Source: Mesotaenium endlicherianum (Eukaryota; Streptophyta; Zygnematophyceae; Zygnematales; Mesotaeniaceae). Taken from it: 64,000 bases of DNA. Under the pieces are notes generated by a model. That model ran no database searches, was not told where the DNA came from, and saw nothing but the letters and a program-made list of their open reading frames with translations. Positions 1 to 9,283 of the stretch are shown one piece after another; position 1 is the stretch's first letter; every line of letters begins with the position of its first letter. The position numbers and the translations under genes are program-made. Where the stretch lies: positions 388,888-452,887 of the forward strand of contig WELA01007315.1 of the NCBI GenBank assembly GCA_009602735.1, written 5' to 3'.

Positions 1-165
1 GTGCAACTATGGCACACTACCGGTAAGTGAGTCAAGGGTGATAGATGAGTAAACGGAATTCTTGTAAGGGCGAAGATGGCTCCCTGATTTCACACGCTTC
101 CACATATGTCTGATCTTCTATATTTAAATGAATATATTAATCTTGAATAAGCAAGATTCATTTCA
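1..165 (+). repeat. 3' end of D1 5' LTR
   Basis: These bases match 13688-13853, the end of the D1 3' LTR, with few differences, and end in the same GATTCATTTCA. The rest of this LTR lies to the left of the window. Confidence 0.8.
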
Positions 166-178
166 GTGGTATCGGAGC
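166..178 (+). other. D1 primer binding site (tRNA-iMet type)
   Basis: GTGGTATCGGAGC follows the LTR end directly. It is one base off the plant initiator-Met primer site TGGTATCAGAGC and is identical to the primer sites of C1, C2, C3 and F in this window. Confidence 0.8.
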
Positions 179-224
179 TACGTCTTTTCTTGAATGTCCG
201 TGCTCGTCTTCTTTGTCTCATGAG

Positions 225-230
225 GTAAGT
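225..230 (+). promoter_or_regulatory. Candidate 5' splice site in D1 leader
   Basis: ATGAG|GTAAGT is a perfect plant donor consensus about 50 nt after the primer site. It follows GTCTTCTTTGT, a stretch also found just before the gag start in family C, where a GTAAG donor-like sequence occurs as well. Splicing itself is inferred. Confidence 0.35.
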
Positions 231-387
231 GTGTGAGGCTTACTTGTGTGGTATGATGAGTCTAGGTGGAGCTTGGGAAGTGTATGATGTAGAGCATTGC
301 ACATCCTGTCCAGGATCCTTCCACTTGCTCACCTAGTGTGTCTCTGGGCTCAACGTACTATGCGGCATACTAACTCGACTTTCCTAG

Positions 388-1108
388 TGAAATGAATCGA
401 CTTACCAAATAGGCGATTAACAATAAATTAAGATCTTTATATCAGCGAGTAATCTTTATGGTATTTTTTATTAACTGGTTAAACGGCAAAGGACAACACA
501 CTAGCAGTGAATAATACTCGTAAGTCAAATGCGAGTAAACTAGCATCAATAATGCCAATCAGTAAACTCATACATAAGCAAGGTTAGAAGACAGTGCGTA
601 TCAATGGCTTCTCGCCTTGGATTCAGATCTCTCTCAGTAAGCTGTACAAGAGAGTTGGCCTCGTTTCCGAATGCCGAACTCGAGAGCAATACCTAGCATA
701 TGTACATAGAATGAGTTTACTGTTCAACGGCCAGTGCGATGGCACCGCCTACCCGGGAGTTAACCACGTTGGTAGGACCTCGGTTAACCAAATCCACCGC
801 CATCTCCCATCATCCCGAATCGCCATCTATCATAGGGATGTCATCTGGCCATTCATCTAGCATACCACACTTAGATGCATATCGAGGCAGTTCGCTGCTA
901 CCGAGTACGGGAGTCAGCTGGCTGTCAAAGAATGTGTCATCAAGCTGACTTAAGCTGACTTCAGCCTGCTGCTTTCGGCTGAGTCATTGAACTGATATTA
1001 AATATAAAGTCCAGCAGACTGATTATTAACTTGAGTTCAGCAGGCTGAACTAATTTAACTGTTAGATTTAAATGAATATTATATCAACCAATATACTGAT
1101 TCATTACA
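388..1108 (-). repeat. C1 3' LTR
   Basis: 721 bp, starting TGAAATGAATC and ending ATTACA on the plus strand, paired with 8564-9283. On the plus strand (antisense to the element) it holds an 88-codon ORF at 594-860 that is open in all six C-family LTR copies examined. It also holds a 16-nt palindrome, GTTCAGCAGGCTGAAC, at 1035-1050 among several AGCTGACTT-like half-sites. Confidence 0.92.
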
Positions 1109-1143
1109 ATCCCCCCAACTTAACATGTTGTCGCCGCGACAAC
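1109..1143 (-). other. C1 pre-PPT hairpin and polypurine tract
   Basis: On the minus strand a 7-bp stem with a 3-nt loop (GTTGTCG-CGG-CGACAAC, 1143-1127) is followed by about ten bases and then GGGGGGA, directly before the 3' LTR. The purine run is the expected plus-strand primer. The hairpin recurs in D1, D2, C2 and C3. Confidence 0.75.
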
Positions 1144-1241
1144 ACTGACACAGGGTACATAGGTTTCCCCAACTGAAATTAATGATTCCTCTCCCATCCA
1201 GCATCTCCCATCCAGCATGCTACACCCTTGGCCCTCTGCCC

Positions 1242-2894
1242 TTAGGAGGGAGATGCCCCTGGGGCCCTATGGTCAAGGGAGTCAGTCCTCCTCCTGTCTT
1301 GGGGTCTTCTAAAGCCTGTCAGAGATGGAGGTTCCGTGTAGGGACCCGGCGGAGAACGCAGTAACTGTGCTGTTTCCTCCTGCACGGTCTGAAATTGAAT
1401 GGAGGCAGCCTTCTTCTGGGCATCCCTCAAACTGACTGGTACATATACCGGCATCCCAGAAGGATGTTGCATGACATGAGCTAAGGGTACATGCCTTCTC
1501 TGCGAGGGCGATGCCGGCAGGCCTCTGGCTATTTCTCTAGCAGCCCTCCTGTCTGCCCTGTCTGACTGGGTCTCCGTGCCTGAAGATGGGCTCTGTCCTC
1601 TGGCAGTTCCCAGCCAAGTGATATCCTCCTCTTCAGCGAGTTGCTGCAGGACCAACCCCGTCTTCTCCCTTACAGGGGATGTGGCAGGTGTCAGGATCAC
1701 GGCGGGGCTAATGTCCTCCTCCTCGCCTTCCTCCTCGTCTTCCTCTGACTCCTCCTCCTCTCCGTCCCCGGGTTCCTCTGAGACTTCTGAGGTTTCTTCT
1801 CTCAGCTGCTCCAGTTCTTCCCGAGAATAAGAATATCCCACTGACCTTCCCCTTTTGGGTGCTGGAGGGGGCTGTTGAGTCCGAACCGCATACAGGTCCT
1901 TTTCCCCCTGCTTGCTTGCCCATTTGGCATAAGCGTGCTTCCCTTTTGAGAATGACTCTCGGGCCCTGCTTCTGTCCCCCTGCATTTCTTGGCTCATGCA
2001 GTCTCTGACTCCATCCAATCTTGGGTCCCAAGCCGCAATGTGGGGGGGCAATACTATGTTCTCCTTTAGGTCTGTCAGGAAATCCTCATCCGTCGCCCTG
2101 TCATTCTGCTGGTCCCTCATGTTGATGGTCATCCACCGCCAATCGGTGGGCTTTTGGAAGAAGGCAGGGTCTGTCCTTTTAAGAGTACAAGCTGCAAAAT
2201 CTAGCTGACTGGTTTCCTTGGCCAAGAATTCCCAGCTCCTTCTCTCCACCTCATTATACATGGCCTTGAACCTGTTATAGGATGTAGAGTCCTTAAAGCT
2301 GTCCGCGTCCATGGGGATCATCCTGATGACCCTATCTTCCCCCCAGATACCAAGAATCGATACAGCCCCTGCTTCGTTCACCTGGGCCATTGCCTTGGCC
2401 TCTTTGACTGTATATCCTACCATCCTGGCGTAATCGTGGTAGAGGAGGAGCCCCGTGCTGACCTCTATATACTTGTCAAAGTTTTTGAATGCCTCCCCTT
2501 CCCTCTGGATGATGTCCTTCTGTGACTCACTGCGACTTCTCTGAGCATACTTGAAGGCCTCCTCCAGTAGATCGAAGCCCTTGCCCAGTACTGTGTAGCG
2601 GTAGCTGCTGATTCTCCTCTGCTCTTCTGCAGCCTGCTGCTTCCGCTTCTGCTCAGCTTGCCTCTCCTCCTCTGCTTTCTTGGCCTCCTCTGCAGCTTTT
2701 CTGTCCAGTTCTTCCTGCCTCAATCTGGCCTCTTCCTCCTCCTCCTTCTTCTTCTGTGCCTCTCGCTGTTGTTGGAGTCGTTGTGATTCCCGAGCGGAGA
2801 TGGAGGATAATTCGATGTCTCCATGGAATTGCAAGTATTCTGCATGTGCCTCTTTCGCCCTTCTCTTCCTCTTGACTTCCGACTTTTGAGTCAT
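1242..2894 (-). CDS. ORF3 of C1, env-position accessory protein of unknown function
   Basis: An open frame of about 550 codons downstream of the chromodomain. I do not recognise the family. The N-terminus (about residues 1-95) is a Lys/Glu/Arg-rich predicted coiled coil. Residues about 100-340 form the conserved core, with blocks such as YNEVERRSWEFLA, PTDWRWMT, LPPHIAAWDPRL and FSKGKHA that recur in C2 and C3. Next come an acidic Glu/Asp/Ser tract and a Pro/Ser/Arg-rich tail. There is no signal peptide or membrane helix, so it is not an obvious envelope glycoprotein. I place the start at 2894, one base after a predicted 3' splice site, rather than at the upstream in-frame ATG at 2903. Outside the coiled coil and acidic tract it looks about 40-45 percent identical to the C2/C3 versions. 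Confidence 0.75.
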   Translation of the reverse strand: MTQKSEVKRKRRAKEAHAEYLQFHGDIELSSISARESQRLQQQREAQKKKEEEEEARLRQEELDRKAAEEAKKAEEERQAEQKRKQQAAEEQRRISSYRYTVLGKGFDLLEEAFKYAQRSRSESQKDIIQREGEAFKNFDKYIEVSTGLLLYHDYARMVGYTVKEAKAMAQVNEAGAVSILGIWGEDRVIRMIPMDADSFKDSTSYNRFKAMYNEVERRSWEFLAKETSQLDFAACTLKRTDPAFFQKPTDWRWMTINMRDQQNDRATDEDFLTDLKENIVLPPHIAAWDPRLDGVRDCMSQEMQGDRSRARESFSKGKHAYAKWASKQGEKDLYAVRTQQPPPAPKRGRSVGYSYSREELEQLREETSEVSEEPGDGEEEESEEDEEEGEEEDISPAVILTPATSPVREKTGLVLQQLAEEEDITWLGTARGQSPSSGTETQSDRADRRAAREIARGLPASPSQRRHVPLAHVMQHPSGMPVYVPVSLRDAQKKAASIQFQTVQEETAQLLRSPPGPYTEPPSLTGFRRPQDRRRTDSLDHRAPGASPS

Positions 2895-2895
2895 C

Positions 2896-2926
2896 CTGCT
2901 CAATCATAAACACAATGCAGTTAGTG
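2896..2926 (-). promoter_or_regulatory. Predicted branch point and 3' splice site before C1 ORF3
   Basis: On the minus strand CACTAAC (2926-2920) lies about 25 nt before TGAGCAG|G, followed at once by the ORF3 ATG. C2 and C3 have TACTAAC and TGTGCAG in the same arrangement. This suggests ORF3 is translated from a spliced subgenomic RNA, as env is in retroviruses. Confidence 0.5.
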
Positions 2927-4534
2927 AAGTCATGATATTTTGCCGCTACTGAGTGTCCTTGATGAAGAGGAACGCAATCGAGAGAGTTCCTAGTGTGAAA
3001 TACCTGTTGTGAGTGAATATAAGGGAAAATTGAGTTAGAGAGAAAGTGAGTGTGAGCGCAGGTTGAGTGTGTAATATGGGTATCAGAGTTTTTCCGGCTG
3101 ACCTCGAAACAGAATACCACATTCTCCAACTTAATTTTTAAGGTGGGCTGCCTGTCACAACTGTCACTAACTGTCACATCCCCCTCCAACTTATATGGAG
3201 ACTGGACCTCCTGTCACCTTCCCATGGCTACTGAAGGGATAGTTAGGGCGGTGCCCCAGCCGCCCGAAGGTGGAACCGTTTCAACGCCCCTTTGGCATTG
3301 GTCAGCTGGTCTTTAAACTCCCAAGTGTCCCCAGAGGCATCGTAACCCTTCCATCGGATGAGGTACTTCATGACATATTTAGACGATCGACGGACCGAGC
3401 GAGCGTCTAAAATCTCATCGACCTCATATTCCTCAGGGTCGCTGTCCCGGACAGCGGGGACCGGTCCCGGTTGGACAGGTAACCGACTTGTGAACAGTGT
3501 ATCATCTTTGATGTATGGTTCCAGGAAGGAGACTTTAAAGACCGGGTGACCCTTGTAGTCCGCTGACATGTTCAGTTTGTAAGCATTCTGACCGACACGA
3601 CGCACTACCGAATATGGACCGACCCAGACAGGGCCAAGCTTTTTCTTGACCACACCAGGGAGGTACAGGTGCTGAGAATGCAGTTTGACTAAATCGCCCT
3701 TAGAAAATGTCAGCTCCCGACGGTGTTGATTAGCGTATTTTTGTTGGTTTTCTTGGGCTTTGTGCAGGTTTTATTGGACTTCTGACAGGGTGCCAGCAAA
3801 CTCCTGAGTTAACTGGAGGGAGACCAGATTGTCAATCCCTTCAGGGTGAGTTAAAGACTCCCCAAGTACATCTAAAGGAAACTTAGGGACTCTACCCAGG
3901 CTGAGTTCAAAAGGAGTCTTGCCCGTTGACGCGTGCACCGCACTGTTGACCGCAAATTGAATTTGAGGCAACAGGTCATCCCAATTATCTTGTTTTTGGT
4001 TAATATATGCTCTCAGCACCTCCTGCAGAACTCGATTAGTTCTTTCAATCTGCCCATCAGTCTGAGAGTGGTTTGCTGTGTTGAGTAGCTGTTTGACTCC
4101 CATTAACCCCATTAAAGCTCTCCAGAACTTAGAGGTAAATTTTGAGTCTCGGTCTGAGATGATATTAGAAGGTAGCCCATGTTGGCATACTACATGGTTG
4201 TAAAACTGTCTCGCTGTTTCGAGTGCAGTCACTTTGACAGTTGTGGGGATAAAAATGACCATTTTTGTCAGTTTATCCACGACTACCAGTATTGAATCAT
4301 GCCCGTTGGCAGTTCTTGGTAGTGAGACCACCCAGTCCATGGATATAGTTTCCCAGCGTCCCGCTGGGATGGGCAGCGGTTGCAAGAGACCTCCCGGTGG
4401 TGTGTGCCTAGACTTATTTCTTTGACACTGATCACAAGACTTGACATATTTCAAGACCTCTCGGGGCAACCCCTCCCAATGATAATGTTTTGCCAGTTTG
4501 CCAACAGTTTTGGCCTGCCCCAAATGCCCACCCA

Positions 4535-4544
4535 NNNNNNNNNN
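4535..4544. other. 10-N assembly gap in C1 integrase
   Basis: The gap is flanked on both sides by ATGCCCACCCA, so it looks like an unmerged overlap rather than missing sequence. A single N at 5136 is likewise flanked by GTGCCA on both sides. Confidence 0.9.
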
Positions 4545-7036
4545 ATGCCCACCCAGTAAACTGTCATGTGCTTGACTCAATGAAAGGGACCATATTTCCA
4601 AGTTATTAAGAATGACCAGCTTCAGCCTGCCTGAAGTGGTTTCAGTCACCCAAATCCCTCCCTTAAGTTTATACCCGAGTGCAGTAGCACGACACACACC
4701 AGTAGTGGGGCTGGGCTCAAATGTTGGGTCAGAAAGGTAGGCTTTCCTAAGTTGTTCAAGGAAGGACTTTATCACCTTTAGTGAAGTGAGTGCACATAGG
4801 ACTTTATCTACAGCATGCTGACTAAAGTTTCTTTCTTGCAAGTCAGGTATTCTAGAGAGTGCATCATCAGGATTCAACTTCCCTGATTTGTAGTCAATCT
4901 GGACTTGGAACTGCTCCAGCATCTGGCTCCAGCGGTTCTCCCTCCTCGACAGCTTGGACTTCTTCTAAAAGTGGGTCAGAGCTAGATGATCTGTAATCAC
5001 CTCAAAGGCTTTACCATGTAAGTATGCTCTCCACTGTTTGAGCACATGAATGATAGCTAGCAGCTCTTTATCATGCACTGAGTAATTAATCTCCGCTGGA
5101 GTAAATTTCATAGACTCATACAACACAGGGTGCCANGTGCCACTCCTGCCTTACCTTACCATCCTTTGTGGTTTTGTTCGCAGGCTGCAACAAAATAGCA
5201 CCCATGGCAAAGTCAGAGGCATCTGTGACCACCTGCACCGGTTTGCTGGGGTCATACACGGCTAGCACTGGGGCAGAACAAAGGGCATCTTTAAGGGTCT
5301 GGAAGGCAGCCTGCTGCTCTTCCCCCCACACATACCCGATGTCTTTCTTAGTAAGGTCAGTCGGTTTACTGGCCTTTGTGGAATAATTCTCAATAAATCT
5401 CCTATAGTAGTTAGCCAACCCGAGGAAGGATCTAACTTCAGAGACACACTGTGGTACTGGCCAGTCCCTTATGGTCTAGACTTTCGTAGGGTCCACACTG
5501 ATGCCCTCTTTACTGACAACGTGGCCTAAGAATTCAATACTTTCCTTAAAGAAATCACACTTGCTCATTTTAGCACAGAACTGATTTCTTCTCAAAATGT
5601 TCATGACTGTCTTTAAGTGTTCAGCGTGCTGAGTCTCATCTTTAAAGAAAATTAAAATATCATCCAGGAAAACTTGCACAAACTTATCCAAATAAGGTCT
5701 GAAAATGTCATTCATAGCACCCATAAAGGTTGCGGGAGCATTAGTCAGTCCAAATGGCATCACGTTGAACTCATAGTGTCCATAACGTGTGCGGAAGGCA
5801 GTCTTGTGTTCATCCCCCTCAGCAATTCTGATTTGATGATAACCACTCTTGAGATCTATCTTACTGAACACCTTAGCACTAGACAAGGTATCAAGCAAGT
5901 CTTCGATTCTGGACAAAGCATACTTGTTCGTTACCGTAATTCTGTTCAGGGCTCTGTAATCCACACACATTCGCATACTGCCATCCTTTTTCTTAACAAA
6001 TAGGATGGGTGCGCCGTGAGGTGATTTACTGGGGGAAACATAACCATTTTTCTCAAGCTCTGCAATCTGTGTTTTCAACTCCTCGCTCTCCACATAAGAC
6101 AAGCCATAAGTGCGTTGCCAAGATGGCTGACTACCCGGTAATAAATCAATCCGATGATCTACTTCCCTCTTAGGGGGTAGTCCTGGAGGCATATTAAATA
6201 CATCCGTGTACTGAGCAACGAATTTTGCAGCAGTAGGGTGCTCCGGAGGGCTTATCTTTTTCTCAACCACTACTTCAGGTTAAGGAGGTACCTCTCTTAG
6301 CAGCAGACAGAACATTTTGTTCGTTCTGGTTCCAGCTTTTGACGAACTCCATTGCATTCAGTAACTTGCATCCTTCTGGAAGCCTCTTCTTTTCCTTCAT
6401 TTGCCATCCACACAGGACAAGAGGAAGAGCACTGGTGGGTGCCAAGTCAGTCTGCCCATCACTGGCTTCTCTCACTTTAACTGTACCTCTGCTCCAACAC
6501 ACTTCAGCTTGATGTCTATTAAGCCAGGACCTGCCTAGCACGAGATCATAAAAGCCAGTGTTGAGTACCTCAAATGTAAGCGTTTCAGTTAGAACTGCAA
6601 TGCCAGAACCTAACTGGACCTCAATAGGCTTGGTTATAACTCCTCCCGGGATACTTGAGGCATCTCCAAGGAATATGTTTCTATTCCCTTGGGTGACAGC
6701 AGGCAGCCTTAGCCGCTTAACTAAGTCCTTGTGGATAAAAGTATGTGACGCCCCTCTGTCAACAAATGCCCTCACCTTCCTACTTGCAATCATGCAATGC
6801 AGTAGGATACGGGGAACTGTCTTTTCCTGACTTTTGCATTGTTCTCTTGACTTAGCAAAGAAATGTTGGACATCAGGTGGAACAAGAGCATCCAGAGTGT
6901 GCACTCTCTGGATGTCTATATTACTGATGGTCTCCTTTATCTGTTTGTCAGGCATGCATAGTGAATCCAGTTCAGCAGGACCCATAAGACCTGCTACAAG
7001 GGCAACTAGTGACGACTCACTATCTCTAGCATCCTC

Positions 7037-7078
7037 ACAGTCAGTAGACTGGATTACTGACTGTTGCTGTCTTTTAAA
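7037..7078 (-). promoter_or_regulatory. -1 ribosomal frameshift signal, C1 gag-pol
   Basis: On the minus strand the heptamer T TTA AAA (7078-7072) is in the gag frame. It is followed after a 7-nt spacer by a perfect 9-bp stem, ACAGTCAGT / ACTGACTGT (7064-7056 with 7045-7037). pol lies in the -1 frame, as this signal requires. Confidence 0.75.
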
Positions 7079-8529
7079 GGCTGGTCTTTTCTCTCGACTT
7101 TTGGGAGGTGCTTGTCTGGACACTGCTCTCTGAAGTGACCTGGCTGCTGGCAAGGGAAGCAAATTGATTTTGCTGAGGCTGGTCTCGGCTTAGTCCTACC
7201 ACCACCTCTTCCATAGCCGCCTCGAGGGAAACCACCTCTCCCTCTAGACTGTATGGCACTATACTCATGCTCACATCCATCACCCTGATCATCCTCAGCC
7301 TGGTCTCCTTCAATTGCATTGTAGGAACCGTGGGGCTTTTTGACAATCTTGGACACCAAAGCATTACTCTAGCGCTTGTGATTGAACTGCTGCTGATCCC
7401 AGGCGTCAGCATCCTGGATCAAGTCAGCCAGTTTCTCATACTTTTTCTCAGCAAAATGACCAGAGACCTCGGATTTCAAGCCATACCTGAAGTATGCTAT
7501 CCTATACCGTTCTGGCAAATCAGGCTGCTTCATCATGTTCTCTTGGAACTTTTGAGCAAACTCAGCAACTGAAGTGGTCTGCTTCAGTGTCAGGGAGATC
7601 ATCGCATAGATAGCTTTCTCCTGCTGGTTGATGACATCAAACTTCTCATGCAACTTCTCGACAAACTCTACCCACGTAGGGTCACCGAGTTGCCGAGCCT
7701 TACGCTCTTCCTTCCAGTAAAGCCACCAGTCTGCGGCACTGCCTTTCAGTAGCGCACCGGTGTGCCTGACCTTCTCGTAATCTTGCAATTCTGGGTAGTT
7801 CTCCAGCCACTGCTCAACATCCGCGAGAAACTTGATCAGGTAATATTTTCTGTTTCCCTCATCATAGTCCTGGGGAGGGTTTGGCTTGGGCTTACTAGGG
7901 CCTCAGCCACCACCACTAGTGGTTTGAGACCCTAGTTGGTCTCTGTCCCGCAGTAGAGACATTATGATTCTTTCGTCCTCCTGTTGGGACTGATACATGG
8001 TCGCCATTTGCGACTGCATTTGAACGAACAATGCTCCCAAGTCTACACTCTGGGGTGGTAGTCTAGCAAAAGCAGCAGCAGCATTAGCATCTACTCGCTG
8101 AGTAGTGTCCTCAACAGTCCCTCTCGCTCCTGCAGCAGCAATTCCTGCCGCATTCGTCCGGTCACGTATTTGACCTAGGGGTACATTGAGTTGTACAGTA
8201 GGTGGTGGGTTCAGAACATTGGCCCTTGATGCCATAAGTTCTTCAACCGTGCGCTCGTGAGCTGGCTGTCCTTCTCTCCCTTTTGTATCTTCAGCGGCCT
8301 TTGCTACTTGTTCAGCTTCTAATCTGGCTCTCTCCTCCTCAGCTTCCTGTGCTGCGACTGCGGCAATAGCAGCTGCCCCATCTGCAGCCTCTCTAGCTGC
8401 AGTATCTGCCACTGCTTCCGAATAGGTACGGGTTCTCGCTACATGGCTTTCCGCCTAGTTTTTGACATTCTCTTTATCCTGGTTCTCCATGTCTCGGGAG
8501 TTGCTAGTTTGAGACCTTGTCCTTACCAT
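7054..8529 (-). pseudogene. gag: C1 gag (broken)
   Basis: The start MVRTRSQTSN-type sequence is just after the primer site. An Ala/Glu-rich coiled-coil segment, the retrotransposon gag core (DWWLYWKEERKARQ region, 7788-7369) and one CCHC zinc knuckle (CFPCQQPGHFREQC, near 7170) follow. The reading frame is damaged by a CAG-to-TAG change at 8457-8455 (C3 has Gln there), a TGA and frameshift near 7900 and another shift near 7369. The ORF ends at 7054, overlapping pol by about 109 nt in the -1 frame. Gag would form the particle and bind the RNA. Confidence 0.85.
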
Positions 8530-8550
8530 ACAAAGAAGACTGTGATAACT

Positions 8551-8563
8551 GCTCCGATACCAC
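8551..8563 (-). other. C1 primer binding site
   Basis: GTGGTATCGGAGC on the minus strand directly follows the 5' LTR and is identical to the sites of D1, C2, C3 and F. Confidence 0.85.
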
Positions 8564-9283
8564 TGAAGTGAATCGACTTACCAAATAGGCGATTAACAAT
8601 AAATTAAGATCTTTATATCAGCGAGTAATCTTATGGTATTTTCCGTTAACTGGTTAAACGGCAGAGGACAACACACTAGCAGGGAATTATACTCGTAAGT
8701 CAAATGCGAGTAAATTAGCATCAATAATGCAAATCAGTAAACTCATACATAAGCAAGGTTAGAAGACAGTGCGTATCAATGGCTTCTCGCCTTGGATTCA
8801 GATCTCTCTCAGTAAGCTGTACAAGAGAGTTGGCCTCGTTTCCGAATGCCGAACTCGAGAGCAATGCCTAGCATATGTACATAGAATGAGTTTACTGTTC
8901 AACGGCCAGTGCGATGGCACCGCCTACCCGGGAGTTAACCACGTTGGTAGGACATCGGTTAACCAAATCCACCGCCATCTCCCATCATCCCGAATAGCCA
9001 TCCATCATAGGGATGTCGTCTGGCCATTCATCTAGCATACCACACTTAGATGCATATTGAGGCAGTTCGCTGCTACCGAGTACGGAAGTCAGCTGGCTGT
9101 CAAAGAATGTGTCAGCAAGCTGACTTAAGGTGACCTCAGCCTGCTACTTCCGGCCAAGTCATTAAATTGATATTAAGTATAAAGTCCAGCAGACTGATTG
9201 TTAACTAGAGTTCAGCAGGCTGGACTTATTTAACTATATTATTTAAATGAATATTATATCGACCAATATACTGATTCATTACA
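8564..9283 (-). repeat. C1 5' LTR
   Basis: 720 bp, partner of 388-1108. It also carries the antisense 88-codon ORF, at 8769-9035. The outer flank is the CCTAG duplication. Confidence 0.92.

Larger units (their letters stand above)
3243..7162 (-). pseudogene. pol: C1 pol: protease, RT, RNase H, integrase, chromodomain (broken)
   Basis: Fragments in order along the minus strand are protease (7162-6275, active-site region FVDRGASHTF), reverse transcriptase (6270-5476, with VFLDDILIF as the YxDD box), RNase H (5418-5116), integrase (4922-3771; zinc-finger CDQC, then SMDW, SDRDSKF and the ERTNR glutamate as DDE residues) and a chromodomain (3653-3243, YLIRWKGYD with an aromatic cage). Breaks include a frameshift with TAA near 6282, CAG-to-TAG changes near 5475 and 4967, and a stop near 3770. 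The breaks at 5136 and 4535-4544 sit at assembly joints and may not be real. Expression would need the -1 frameshift at the gag end. Confidence 0.88.
388..9283 (-). mobile_element. C1: Ty3/gypsy chromovirus with extra ORF3
   Basis: A complete but decayed element of about 8.9 kb inserted in D1 and flanked by the 5-bp target duplication CCTAG (383-387 and 9284-9288). Reading the minus strand: 5' LTR 8564-9283, primer site 8551-8563, gag from 8529, -1 frameshift signal 7037-7078, protease-RT-RNase H-integrase-chromodomain to 3243, ORF3 2894-1242, hairpin and polypurine tract 1143-1109, and 3' LTR 388-1108. The two LTRs differ by roughly 3 percent by eye, so the insertion is moderately young. gag-pol carries several stops and frameshifts, whereas ORF3 is open. 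Confidence 0.92.

Noticed and set aside
594-860. 88-codon ORF as a host gene
   Set aside because: It lies inside an LTR and recurs in every C-family LTR, antisense to the element; reported as a finding, not as a gene.
1576-1830. Ser-rich ORF on plus strand
   Set aside because: It is the complement of the acidic Glu/Asp tract of C1 ORF3; a shadow.
1242-2894. ORF3 as an envelope glycoprotein
   Set aside because: No signal peptide, membrane helix or glycoprotein-like Cys pattern; only its position resembles env.
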